The position numbers and the translations under genes are program-made. Below the pieces are notes generated by a model. That model had not been told where the DNA came from, did no database searches, and saw nothing but the letters and a program-made list of their open reading frames with translations. Positions 14,956 through 23,282 of a stretch of 64,000 nt of DNA are shown here, piece after piece. Source of the stretch: Actinomycetes bacterium (GTDB lineage Bacteria; Actinomycetota; Acidimicrobiia; Acidimicrobiales; Ilumatobacteraceae). The stretch lies in assembly GCA_027491335.1 (NCBI GenBank), contig JAIXWJ010000074.1:62001-126000 (forward strand). Direction: 5' to 3'. Within the stretch, counting starts at the first letter, position 1; the number at the start of each line of letters is the position of its first letter.

Positions 14956-16590
14956 GTGAACACTCCCCGGCAACAGTGGCAACAGGCTTACGACGAGTCT
15001 CGTTTGCGCGAAGGAACCTTCCAGACGATGTCGGGAGTTCCCTTGGAGCCGGTGTACGGCCCCGAAGACGGCGAGTTCCCCGGTCAATATCCGTACGCGC
15101 GCGGACCGTACGCGTCGATGTATCGCAGCAAGCTCTGGACGATGCGCATGTTCGCTGGTTTCGGCACCGCGATCGACACCAATCAGCGTTTCAAGGAGAT
15201 CATCAAGGCCGGAGGTGACGGACTGTCGACCGCCTTCGACATGCCCACGCTGCTCGGTCTGGATTCCGACGACCCGATGTCGCTCGGCGAAGTCGGTCGT
15301 TGCGGAGTGGCCATCGACACCCTGGCCGACATGCGCGATCTCTTCGCCGACATCGACCTCGGTGGCATCACCACGTCGATGACCATCAACTCGCCGGCCG
15401 CGGTGATGTTGGCGATGTTCGTCGCTCAGGCCGAGAACGCCGGTGTGCCGCGCGCGAAACTTGGTGGCACGTTGCAGAACGACATTCTGAAGGAGTACCA
15501 GGCTCAGAAGGAGTTCGTCTTCCCGCCTCGGCAGTCGATGCGACTCGTTCGTGACACGGTGGCCTTCACGGCGGCCGAGATGCCTCGTTGGCACTCCATT
15601 TCCATCTCGGGCTACCACATCCGCGAGGCCGGCTCCACGGCCGCCGAAGAACTGGCATTCACGTTGGCGAACGGATTCGCCTACGTCGAGTTGGCGCGGC
15701 AAGCCGGTCTGCCGGTGGACGCCTTCGCCCCGCGTTTGTCGTTCTTCTTCAACGCCCACATCGACTTCTTCGAGGAGATCGCGAAGTACCGCGCGGCGCG
15801 TCGTATCTGGGCGCGCTGGCTGAAGGAGAGGTACGGCGCCACCAACGAGCGGTCCATGCAGCTGCGATTCCACACTCAGACCGCGGGAGTCTCGCTCACC
15901 GCGCAGCAACCCGAGGTCAACATCGTGCGCACCGCGATCGAGGCGCTCGCCGGTGTTCTGGGCGGAACCCAGTCGTTGCACACCAATTCCATGGACGAGG
16001 CTCTGGCGCTCCCCACCGAGAAAGCGGCTCGCATCGCCTTGCGCACGCAGCAGGTGATCGCGTACGAGACCAACGTGGCGCACGTGGCCGATCCGCTCGG
16101 CGGTTCGTATTTCGTGGAGTCGTTGACCGACGAGATGGAACGTCGTGCCGAGGAGATTTTCGCGGCCATCGACGAGATGGGTCGAGGCTCCATGCTCGAA
16201 GGCTGCATCGCCGGCATCGAGGAGAACTGGTTCCAGGGTCGCATCGCCGACAGCGCCTACGAACTGGAGCGCAACTTCAACCGAGGCGAGCGCGTGGTCG
16301 TCGGTGTGAATCGTTTCCTCGAAGGCAACGACGACGACGATCTGGCGATTCTGAAGATCACCAACGAGGACGAGAGCAAGCAGCGCGCGCGATTGTCGAA
16401 GGTGCGAACCGATCGCAACGATGATGCGGTGCGCGACGCCTTGGATCGTCTGGCCAAGGACGCGGTCGACCCCGAGGTGAATCTGATGCCCGCCTTGATC
16501 GAGGCCTCGCAGGCCTACGTGACGGTGGGCGAGATGATGAACACCATGGCCGGTGTGTTCGGCCGTCACGTCGAAGTGCCGACGATCTGA
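14956..16590 (+). CDS. icmA: Methylmalonyl-CoA mutase family large subunit, isobutyryl-CoA mutase-like
   Basis: 544-residue catalytic TIM-barrel subunit of a coenzyme B12-dependent acyl-CoA mutase. Family blocks: YPYARGPYASMY, STAFDMPTLLG, GTLQNDILKEYQ, SISISGYHIREAGST, QSLHTNSMDEALALPTE. In methylmalonyl-CoA mutase, Tyr89 and Arg207 recognise the carboxylate; here Phe66 (MRMFAGF) and Gln184 (LKEYQAQK) occupy these positions with the same spacing of 118. This Phe/Gln pair is the known signature of isobutyryl-CoA mutase (butyryl-CoA to isobutyryl-CoA). The B12-binding domain is on the separate gene downstream. Start GTG 14956; the longer ORF adds 137 unrelated residues. Confidence 0.9.
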   Translation: MNTPRQQWQQAYDESRLREGTFQTMSGVPLEPVYGPEDGEFPGQYPYARGPYASMYRSKLWTMRMFAGFGTAIDTNQRFKEIIKAGGDGLSTAFDMPTLLGLDSDDPMSLGEVGRCGVAIDTLADMRDLFADIDLGGITTSMTINSPAAVMLAMFVAQAENAGVPRAKLGGTLQNDILKEYQAQKEFVFPPRQSMRLVRDTVAFTAAEMPRWHSISISGYHIREAGSTAAEELAFTLANGFAYVELARQAGLPVDAFAPRLSFFFNAHIDFFEEIAKYRAARRIWARWLKERYGATNERSMQLRFHTQTAGVSLTAQQPEVNIVRTAIEALAGVLGGTQSLHTNSMDEALALPTEKAARIALRTQQVIAYETNVAHVADPLGGSYFVESLTDEMERRAEEIFAAIDEMGRGSMLEGCIAGIEENWFQGRIADSAYELERNFNRGERVVVGVNRFLEGNDDDDLAILKITNEDESKQRARLSKVRTDRNDDAVRDALDRLAKDAVDPEVNLMPALIEASQAYVTVGEMMNTMAGVFGRHVEVPTI

Positions 16591-16608
16591 TCGAGGGGGA
16601 GGGGATTC

Positions 16609-17031
16609 ATGACACAGGAATCGATGACATCGGATTCGGGCGCGTTGCGCGTGTTGGTGGCCAAGGTTGGCCTCGACGGTCACGACCGCGGGGTCAAGGT
16701 GGTGGCCCGCTTGTTGCGCGATGCGGGCATCGAGGTCATTTACTCCGGTCTCTTCCAGACCCCCGAGACGGTGGCCGCCGCCGCCGTGGACGAGGACGTG
16801 GACGTGGTGGGTTTGTCGATGCTGTCCGGCGCGCACATGACTCTGGCACCTCTCGTGGTGAAGGCCATTCGGGATCGCGGATCGGATATTCCGGTCGTGC
16901 TGGGTGGGATCGTTCCCAACCAGGACGTGGAAGAACTCACCGCTGTTGGCATCGCCGCGGTTCTCGGACCGGGTGCGCCGGCCGATGAAGTGGTCGAGGT
17001 CGTGCGCCGGGTCGCGGGCGCTCGCGCCTGA
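16609..17031 (+). CDS. icmB: Cobalamin-binding small subunit of acyl-CoA mutase
   Basis: 140-residue B12-binding Rossmann-like subunit. The base-off/His-on motif DGHDRG follows VLVAKVGL near residue 23, then [23 protein letters not shown] and [13 protein letters not shown], all typical of the C-terminal domain of methylmalonyl-CoA mutase or of IcmB. It follows the large subunit by 18 bases with a strong GGGGGAGGGG ribosome-binding site, so the two should form one heteromeric enzyme. Its length is normal for a stand-alone subunit. Confidence 0.92.
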   Translation: MTQESMTSDSGALRVLVAKVGLDGHDRGVKVVARLLRDAGIEVIYSGLFQTPETVAAAAVDEDVDVVGLSMLSGAHMTLAPLVVKAIRDRGSDIPVVLGGIVPNQDVEELTAVGIAAVLGPGAPADEVVEVVRRVAGARA

Positions 17032-17034
17032 CCA

Positions 17035-17784
17035 TCACTGCAGTCCGCGCAGAACTCCTCCGTCGAGAGGAACCGACACGCCCGTCATGAATCGGGCATG
17101 CGCGGAGCACATGAACGCCGCGACGTGCCCGAAGTCGTCGGGATCTCCGACGAAGCCCGCGGGAATGGTGGCGCCGAGAGCGTCAGGATCGGGATAGAGC
17201 GCCGCCAATCGGCCGGTGAGATGAAGGCCGGGTTGCAAGGTGTTCACCGTGATGCCGTCCGCGGCGATCTCGCGAGCGAGCGTCTTGAGAAAACCCGTCA
17301 GTCCGGCCCGCGCCGTGTTGGACAGGATGAGATGCTCGATGGGTTCGCGCACCGACGTGGAGGTGATGGCCAGAATGCGTCCCCAGTGGGACTCGCGCAT
17401 GATCGGGACGACCTCGCGACACATGGCCACCGTCGAGAGCAGATTCAACTTCAATGCCGCGTCGTACGCCTCGAAGGGGGTGGAGGCGAAGGTGCCCGGC
17501 GGCGGTCCGCCGGCGTTGGCGATCAGGATGTCGACGCCTCCCATGATGTCGCGGGCCTCCTGCACCATGGTGACGACCCGTTCGGGATCGGCGACGTCGG
17601 CCACCAGGGCGTCCACCGCGGTCCCCGGGGCGAACTCGGAGACCGCGCGCGCGAGGTTCGATGCGTCGCGCGACACGATGACGACGCGAACGCCCTCGGC
17701 CGCCAGGGCCTTGGCCGTGGCCAAGCCGAGTCCGCTCGACCCGCCGGTGACGATCGCGCGACGTCCGGAGATTCCGAGATCCAT
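17035..17784 (-). CDS. SDR-family oxidoreductase lacking the canonical Tyr-xxx-Lys
   Basis: 249-residue Rossmann-fold protein. TGGSSGLGLATA binds NAD(P), and NAGG, an ITSTSV serine region and a C-terminal MTGVSVPLDGG are normal. At the catalytic site the sequence is HLILSNTARAGLTGF: Asn stands where Tyr is expected, and the usual Lys is replaced by Arg-Ala. A subgroup annotated as 3-oxoacyl-ACP reductase-like shows this variation, so it may be catalytically different or inactive. The ATG at 17784 follows GAAAGGACC. It is downstream of the PfkB kinase gene by 13 bases on the same strand. Confidence 0.85.
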   Translation of the reverse strand: MDLGISGRRAIVTGGSSGLGLATAKALAAEGVRVVIVSRDASNLARAVSEFAPGTAVDALVADVADPERVVTMVQEARDIMGGVDILIANAGGPPPGTFASTPFEAYDAALKLNLLSTVAMCREVVPIMRESHWGRILAITSTSVREPIEHLILSNTARAGLTGFLKTLAREIAADGITVNTLQPGLHLTGRLAALYPDPDALGATIPAGFVGDPDDFGHVAAFMCSAHARFMTGVSVPLDGGVLRGLQ

Positions 17785-17797
17785 GTCTGGTCCTTTC

Positions 17798-18751
17798 TCA
17801 GCGTGGGCCGGACAACAGGCCGCGCAGTCGCGCGTCGGCCGACGGCCGGGCACCGATGTGCTCGATCACCCATGCCGACACCCGGGTGGCGAAGCGGGCG
17901 GCATCGATCGGTGAACCGGATTCCAGATAGTGCGAAAGGAACGCACCGGCGAACGAGTCCCCGGCGCCGGTGGCATCGACGAGGTTGTTGGTGGCCGGAG
18001 GAATGTGGGTGCTCGAGCGACCATCATGAACGAGGGCGCCATCGGCGTCGAGCTTCAACACGATGAGGGCATCGGGGAAGATCTTGGTGAGGCCCTCGGC
18101 GATGGCCTCGGTGGAGGTCTCGCCGGTGAGAACCTGACCTTCTTCCTTGTTGGGCAGAACCACGTCGAAGTCGAGGTCGGCGCACGCGGCGAGGAACGCC
18201 GGCACGCCCATCTCCATGATCATCTGGAACGAGCCGGGATCGAAGGAAACCGTCGCGCCACTCGCGCGAGCGGTGCGCGCGGCGGCACGCGCGGCCGAAC
18301 GAGGGGGATCGGTGAAGAACGACCACGCGGTGAGATGAAGGTGTCGCGCCGACGAGATGGCGTCGGTGGGCAACTCCGAGGGCATGAGATAGAAGTCGGC
18401 GCCGTGTCCGGACACCATCGAACGCTGTCCGGTGTGATCGACGAAGACGGCCACCGATCCGGTGGAATGTGCCTCGGTCTCCACGAGGTGCGCCACCACG
18501 CGCTCTCGTTCGAGGTCTTCCTGGGCGAGCTGGCCGAAGCGGTCGCGTCCGATCTTGCCGACGAATCGCGTGGGAGTTCCGCAACGACTGGCCCACACGG
18601 CCACGTTGGCCGCGCTGCCACCGGGTGTGAGCATGACCTCGCCGAATGTGTCGCCGCCACGCAACAACTCGCTGTTCGTGCGGATGAGGACGTCCCATGC
18701 GAAGTCGCCCAGCACGCACAAGGGCGGAGACGTGACACCGTGTTCGGACAC
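17798..18751 (-). CDS. PfkB-family carbohydrate/nucleoside kinase
   Basis: 317-residue ribokinase-like sugar or nucleoside kinase. It opens with VLGDFAWDVLIRTN, carries the substrate-site GGSAANVAVWASRCG, and near the C-terminus the PfkB signature NNLVDATGAGDSFAGAF with the catalytic Asp. The substrate cannot be fixed; adenosine or a sugar are both possible. The GTG at 18751 was chosen because the first beta strand follows directly; the longer ORF is an antisense extension into the transporter gene. It forms an operon with the SDR and is divergent from the EamA transporter. Confidence 0.88.
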   Translation of the reverse strand: MSEHGVTSPPLCVLGDFAWDVLIRTNSELLRGGDTFGEVMLTPGGSAANVAVWASRCGTPTRFVGKIGRDRFGQLAQEDLERERVVAHLVETEAHSTGSVAVFVDHTGQRSMVSGHGADFYLMPSELPTDAISSARHLHLTAWSFFTDPPRSAARAAARTARASGATVSFDPGSFQMIMEMGVPAFLAACADLDFDVVLPNKEEGQVLTGETSTEAIAEGLTKIFPDALIVLKLDADGALVHDGRSSTHIPPATNNLVDATGAGDSFAGAFLSHYLESGSPIDAARFATRVSAWVIEHIGARPSADARLRGLLSGPR

Positions 18752-18811
18752 GATGCGTACGGTATCGGCGGGGATTCTCCGCGCCACGTGACCGTGGGCG
18801 AGAATGAACTC

Positions 18812-19720
18812 ATGTCTCGTTCGTTCGGTCGCTTCACCCTGCTGTCGCTGGCGGCGGTCTGGGTGATCTGGGGATCGACTTATCTGGCCATCAAGATCGG
18901 TTTGGAGACTCTGCCTCCGTTCTTCATGCAGGGCTGCCGTTTCGTCGTGGCCGCCGCGGTGATGGCCATCTTCCTGCGAACGCGCGGCCATGCCTGGCCG
19001 ACGCGTCGCCAAATGCGCAACGCGTCGATGATCGGCGTGATGCTGCTCATCGGAGGTCTCGGCATGGTGACGTTGGCCGAGGATCGCGGAGTGGACTCCG
19101 GGCTGGTGGCGACGATCATCGCGATCCAGCCCATGATGATGGCGATGTGGGGTGGTCTCTGGAAGTCCTGGCCCAATCGAATGCAGTGGGTCGGAATGTT
19201 CATCGGTATGGGAGGCGTCGCCATTCTCGTGGCCGACGACGGCTTGTCCGGCTCGTGGAGCGGTGTGTCGTTGGTGTTCGTCGCCTGCGTGTCATGGAGT
19301 TTCGGGTCGGCGCTCAGTCGACGGATCGACATGCCGGACGGACCCATGACGACGACCTTCGAAATGGCCGCCGCGGCGGTGGCGTTCATGGTTTTGTCGT
19401 TCGTGTCGGGCGAGGGGATCGAGGCCCCGAGCTTGCGCAGTGGTTTGGCGGTCGCGTATCTGGTGGTGTTCGGTTCGATCGTGGCCTTCTCGGCATTCAC
19501 GTATCTCATCTCCAACGTCAGTGGTCCACTCGCGATGAGTTATGCCTACGTCAATCCGGCCATCGCGGTGCTGCTCGGGGTGGTGTTCAGCGACGAATCG
19601 GTGTCGGCCAACATGGCGATGGCGCTCCCGGTGATTCTGGTCGGGGTGGCCATCGTCACGAACGCGTCCCGGCCGTCCACCGAGACCACCCGCGAGGATG
19701 CGTCTAGCGTGACGTCATGA
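18812..19720 (+). CDS. EamA/DMT-family transporter
   Basis: 302-residue integral membrane protein with ten predicted hydrophobic helices in two homologous halves, each with the EamA pattern (VWVIWGSTYLAIKIGLETLP at the start; VFVACVSWSFGSALSRR beginning the second half; GPLAMSYAYVNPAIAVLLG near the end). These proteins export or import small metabolites; the substrate is unknown. The ATG at 18812 starts at the first helix. The last four bases ATGA overlap the start of the selenocysteine candidate gene, so they are probably co-transcribed. Confidence 0.9.
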   Translation: MSRSFGRFTLLSLAAVWVIWGSTYLAIKIGLETLPPFFMQGCRFVVAAAVMAIFLRTRGHAWPTRRQMRNASMIGVMLLIGGLGMVTLAEDRGVDSGLVATIIAIQPMMMAMWGGLWKSWPNRMQWVGMFIGMGGVAILVADDGLSGSWSGVSLVFVACVSWSFGSALSRRIDMPDGPMTTTFEMAAAAVAFMVLSFVSGEGIEAPSLRSGLAVAYLVVFGSIVAFSAFTYLISNVSGPLAMSYAYVNPAIAVLLGVVFSDESVSANMAMALPVILVGVAIVTNASRPSTETTREDASSVTS

Positions 19721-20256
19721 GTCGGATGCGCACGTTCTCGATGGCCGTGTCGGTCGTCGTGGCGATGACCGGCTTCTCCATGATGGGTGCCGGATGCGGC
19801 TCGGATCCCGTCGACTCGGGTGCCACCTCCGACATCACATCGTCCGACAACACATCGACGGGGTCCATCTCGAGCGAGTTGTTGATCGAGCCGACCGTGG
19901 ATCTCGTTGCGTCGGGACGTCCGGTGGTGTTGTGGTTCTGGGCGCCCGGTTGAGCGCAGTGCAACGTCGAAGCCCCCTCGGTCGAGGAGGCCCACACCAC
20001 GTACGGCGAGTCGGTCGACTTCTACGGAGTCGCATGGAACGGATCCGACGAGTACATGCTCGACTTCATCTCCCGTCATGGGTTGTCGTTCCCCAGCCTG
20101 CGCGACAACGCGGGTGACGTCTTCGCTCGTTACGACGTTCCTTTCCAGCCGGCTTGGGTGTTTATCGCCGCAAACGGAGATGTCACCAGAGTCCAGGGAA
20201 GTCTGGACGCGGAGTCACTCGAGTCGTTGATCGACGACGTGTTGGCGACGGCCTGA
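19717..20256 (+). CDS. Predicted selenocysteine-containing thioredoxin-fold lipoprotein (in-frame TGA)
   Basis: 179 residues if TGA at 19951-19953 is read as selenocysteine. An N-terminal signal with candidate lipobox MGAGC (Cys27) is followed by a Ser/Thr-rich linker and a thioredoxin fold resembling MPT53/DsbF: VVLWFWAPG, then TGA, then AQCNVEAPS; later FYGVAWNGSDEYM, FARYDVPFQPAWVF with the cis-Pro, and DVTRVQG. The TGA (residue 79) stands exactly at the first Cys of the CxxC motif, giving U-A-Q-C. Both halves are in one frame with equal quality, against random decay. A hairpin follows the TGA. Without recoding the product would be a 78-residue stub. selA, selB, selC and selD are not in the window. 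Confidence 0.8.
19951..19991 (+). promoter_or_regulatory. Candidate bacterial SECIS element with recoded TGA
   Basis: The TGA at 19951 is followed by an 8-base arm GCCCCCTC (19972-19979), loop GGTC (19980-19983) and arm GAGGAGGC (19984-19991), with a single C-A mismatch. The apical GGTC (GGUC in RNA) has G in its first two positions, as in E. coli fdhF, and begins 26 bases after the TGA, within the usual bacterial range. Confidence 0.65.
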
Positions 20257-21291
20257 TCAACCGAGTCGCGGACGAATCGAGCCGATGGCTCGCAAGGTTT
20301 CGCCGAAGCGTTCGTCCAGCGCCGGGTCGTCGGGCGGTTGAATCAGGAGTCCGTCCACGAGGCCCGAGTACCACTGTTCGAGAATGGCGGGGAGTTCGTC
20401 CCACGTTCCGGTGGGTAGCACGGTGTCCAAGACCTCGTCGGTCATGAGAGAGCCGAGCGAACCCCAATCCCCGTTGCGGGTCATGGTGCGAAGGCGGGGT
20501 CCGAGCTCGGGCCACCCGAACAATTCGAGGGAACGTTGATAGGCGGGCGTCGAGTACAAGAACGCCAACACCGCGCGCTGGGCCTCGCGACTGCGGTCGA
20601 CCTCGGCCGAGGTGGGGCCGGTGATGAGCGGTGAGGCGGTGATGATTCGAGGTGACGTGCCGCGTCGCGCGCTCTCGATTCCGGATTCGAGTGCGGGCAT
20701 CGCCAACTCGCGAACGAATCGCGGGTGCGAGTTCGTCGGATGCGTCACGAACCAATCGGCACAGCGACCGGCCAGTTCGATGGCCCCACGATTCACGCCG
20801 CCGAGCAGGATCGTCGGAGGATCGTGGGGGAGGGGCCCCGGGTTGAAGAACGGCTGAAGCCGGTCGAGTGTGTACGAGTCCGTGCGAACGTTCAGGGGCG
20901 AGCCGTCGGTGAAGGACTTCCAGATCGCGCGCACGACCGTGACGTAGTCCTCCATTCGTCGCAACGGATCGGTCCATGCGACGCCGAAGCGTCCTTCGAT
21001 GTTTTGGCGAATCTGCGTGGCCAATCCGAGGTCGAATCGACCGCCGCCGGCGGCGGAGGCATCCCACGCTTGAAGTGCCAACAACATGGGGCTGCGGGGG
21101 AAGGCCAAGGTCAGGCTGGTCTGCACGCGCAAGCGTCCGGTGGACATGAGGGCCAGCAACGACACCGCCATGGAGTCGTGCACCGTCTCGGGCACGTGAA
21201 GAACGTCGAAGCCCAGCGCTTCGACCCGCCTCGCGTACGCCCCAACCTCGGTCAGCGGCACGCGGTCGCTCATTCCGGCGATCAGCAGCAT
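20257..21291 (-). CDS. LLM-class flavin-dependent oxidoreductase (F420-type)
   Basis: 344-residue TIM-barrel enzyme of the luciferase-like monooxygenase family; in actinobacteria many use coenzyme F420. Blocks: YARRVEALGFDVLHVPETVHD, LTLAFPRSPMLLALQAWD, GRFDLGLATQIRQNIEGRFG and PPTILLGGVNRGAIELAGR, matching the TIGR03617-like group. The substrate is unknown. The ATG at 21291 is the first in frame. It is convergent with the selenocysteine candidate with no spacer, and divergent from the LysM-NlpC/P60 gene across 163 bases. Confidence 0.88.
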   Translation of the reverse strand: MLLIAGMSDRVPLTEVGAYARRVEALGFDVLHVPETVHDSMAVSLLALMSTGRLRVQTSLTLAFPRSPMLLALQAWDASAAGGGRFDLGLATQIRQNIEGRFGVAWTDPLRRMEDYVTVVRAIWKSFTDGSPLNVRTDSYTLDRLQPFFNPGPLPHDPPTILLGGVNRGAIELAGRCADWFVTHPTNSHPRFVRELAMPALESGIESARRGTSPRIITASPLITGPTSAEVDRSREAQRAVLAFLYSTPAYQRSLELFGWPELGPRLRTMTRNGDWGSLGSLMTDEVLDTVLPTGTWDELPAILEQWYSGLVDGLLIQPPDDPALDERFGETLRAIGSIRPRLG

Positions 21292-21454
21292 CGTCGAGAA
21301 CCACCGAGAGAGCGCGAACGAAGAGAGTCGGACATGTTTCGATTCTTGCCGACGTGGTGCGCGAGGGCACGAACATCGTGGTCAGAACACGATTTTTCCT
21401 CTTCATAGAAGAAATCGATCAAGGTCCGCGAAGACGGGCCCGATACCTCAGCTC

Positions 21455-22423
21455 GTGAAACGGAAGATGACTCGACTCGGACGCGCGGCACTGTTGTCGT
21501 TGTCGTCGGCGGTGGCTCTCGGTTTCGTCGGTGTCCCCGGAGCGATGGCCCAGAGTGGTCGTGGTTCGAACTCCTCCTCATCATCGGCGACGTCCTCGAT
21601 GGGTCTCACCTACGTGGTGGTCAACAACGACTCCCTCAGTCGCATCGCCTCGCGAATCAATGTGCCGATCAACGATTTGTTGGCGGTCAACGGGTTCGTT
21701 CGCTCGAGCGTGATCGTTCCCGGTCAGGTGATCAAGCTCCCCGACACCGCATCGAATGCACCGGCGAATCAGACCTCGGCCGCGTCCGTCGCCTCCTCCA
21801 GCGTCTCCGCGAGCGCCACCTCGTCGTCGGTGGCGGGCCCGACCTACGTGGTGCAACGCAACGATTCGCTCTCGTTGATCGCATCGAAGAACAAGGTGTC
21901 GCTGAGCGCGCTTTTGTCCGCCAACAAGTTCACCCGCACGAGCGTCATCGTCCCCGGACAGGTCATCAAGTTGCCCGCGAGTGCATCGGTCATGAATGCG
22001 TCGTCGGTGTCGGGGTCGTCGGCGTCGGGGTCGGCAAACACGTCGACACCCACGAAGTTGCAACAGGTCCTCGACTTCGCTCACGCCCAGGTGGGCAAGC
22101 CGTACAAGTTCGCCGCGGCGGGCCCCGTCAGTTACGACTGCTCCGGTTTGACCAAGGCCAGCTTGGCCATCGCCGGTGTGAAGTTGCCGCATCAGAGCCT
22201 CGCTCAATCGAAGTTGGGAACGGCCATCGACTGGAAGACCACTCCCATTCAGGCCGGCGACTTGGTCTTCACTTTCTCCAGCAAGAGCCCGACGGTGATC
22301 AGTCACGTGGGCATCGCGATCAGCTCGACGCATTGGATCGAGGCTCCCAACACCGGTTCGGTCGTGCGCATCGGCAAGTTGCCCTCCAGCACGCGCATTC
22401 AGGCCGTGCGACGCTTCCTCTGA
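21455..22423 (+). CDS. Secreted LysM-NlpC/P60 peptidoglycan endopeptidase
   Basis: 322-residue cell-wall hydrolase. A signal peptide (AALLSLSSAVALGFVGVPGAMAQ) is followed by two LysM modules (about residues 51-95 and 129-173, each ending SVIVPGQVIKLP) separated by Ser/Ala-rich linkers, then an NlpC/P60 domain with catalytic Cys in YDCSGLTKAS, His in ISHVGIAI and a third polar site in HWIEAP. It probably cleaves peptide stems during growth or division. The start is GTG 21455; the ATG at 21467 also leaves a full signal peptide. The upstream region was checked for a c-di-AMP riboswitch and none was convincing. Confidence 0.92.
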   Translation: MKRKMTRLGRAALLSLSSAVALGFVGVPGAMAQSGRGSNSSSSSATSSMGLTYVVVNNDSLSRIASRINVPINDLLAVNGFVRSSVIVPGQVIKLPDTASNAPANQTSAASVASSSVSASATSSSVAGPTYVVQRNDSLSLIASKNKVSLSALLSANKFTRTSVIVPGQVIKLPASASVMNASSVSGSSASGSANTSTPTKLQQVLDFAHAQVGKPYKFAAAGPVSYDCSGLTKASLAIAGVKLPHQSLAQSKLGTAIDWKTTPIQAGDLVFTFSSKSPTVISHVGIAISSTHWIEAPNTGSVVRIGKLPSSTRIQAVRRFL

Positions 22424-22464
22424 TCGACGCATCGTGTGAATTCCCGGATGATTGACTGACGATC

Positions 22465-23268
22465 ATGAGCGACTCCGCGGCCTCGACATCCCTTGCGACT
22501 CCGACGCTGGAATGTCTGCGTTGGTCGGAGGATGGCCCGGTCGGTCGGATCACCTTGGCGCGACCCGAAAAGCTGAACGCGCTGTCGGCGCGGCTGCTGG
22601 GCGAGTTGATCGAGTTGTGTGGTTGGTTGCATCGACGCGCCGACATTCGGGTGGTCGTGGTGGCCGGTGAGGGTCGTGCGTTCTCGGCGGGTTTCGATCT
22701 TGGCGACTTCTCCGCACCGGCGTCCGGCGACCCGCGCGATGGAGCCGATCTGGGTCGATTGGCGACCAACGCGCTCACCGACGTCCCCCAACTCACCATC
22801 GCCGCGGTGCACGGACGCTGCATCGGAGGTGGAGCGGTGTTGGTCGCGGCGTGCGACCTGCGGGTTGCGTCCGAGGACGCGTTGTTCTCCATTCCCGAGG
22901 TGGATCTCGGCATTCCGTTGGCGTGGGGTGGAATTCCCCGTCTGGTGCGCGAGCTCGGTCCGGCCATCACCAAGGAGTTGGTGCTCACGTGCCGCCCGTT
23001 CACGGCCGACGAGGCCCGTTCGTTGCGATGGATCAACACGGTCGTGACGCGTGACGAGTTGGATCGTCACGTCACCGATCTGGCGAGTTCACTGGCGGCC
23101 AAGCCGCTCTATGCGTTGCGGACCACCAAGGCCCACGTGAACGCGGTGACCGAGGAGATGATCGGCACCGGCCGCAGCGTGCTGGACGCCGATTCTTTGG
23201 TGTACGCCATGCGCGATCCCGAAAGTCGACGGGCATCGGCGAGTTATCTCTCGGCGCGCAAGAAGTAA
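22465..23268 (+). CDS. Enoyl-CoA hydratase/isomerase family protein
   Basis: 267-residue crotonase-fold enzyme. The oxyanion-hole segments are present as AFSAGFDLGDF near residue 75 and HGRCIGGGAVLVAACD near 114, and a candidate catalytic Glu lies in FSIPEVDLGIP. It acts on acyl-CoA thioesters, probably in fatty acid or branched-chain breakdown; the exact reaction is uncertain because crotonases vary widely. The ATG at 22465 follows a region with no strong ribosome-binding site. It is convergent with the DDAH gene. Confidence 0.88.
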   Translation: MSDSAASTSLATPTLECLRWSEDGPVGRITLARPEKLNALSARLLGELIELCGWLHRRADIRVVVVAGEGRAFSAGFDLGDFSAPASGDPRDGADLGRLATNALTDVPQLTIAAVHGRCIGGGAVLVAACDLRVASEDALFSIPEVDLGIPLAWGGIPRLVRELGPAITKELVLTCRPFTADEARSLRWINTVVTRDELDRHVTDLASSLAAKPLYALRTTKAHVNAVTEEMIGTGRSVLDADSLVYAMRDPESRRASASYLSARKK

Positions 23269-23282
23269 AACGTCGTCGAACC

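Noticed and set aside
14836-16836. 666-residue minus-strand open frame through the mutase genes
   Set aside because: Its residues are the complement pattern of the mutase codons (His, Arg, Gly, Val rich); the mutase on the plus strand is unambiguous.
19717-20256. Pseudogene or sequencing error as the explanation of the internal TGA
   Set aside because: Not excluded, but less likely: the frame is otherwise intact, the TGA falls exactly on the redox Cys, the second Cys remains, and a SECIS-like hairpin follows.
21292-21454. c-di-AMP (ydaO-type) riboswitch before the LysM-NlpC/P60 gene
   Set aside because: Actinobacterial wall hydrolases often have one, but the 163-base region lacks the conserved core and is short.
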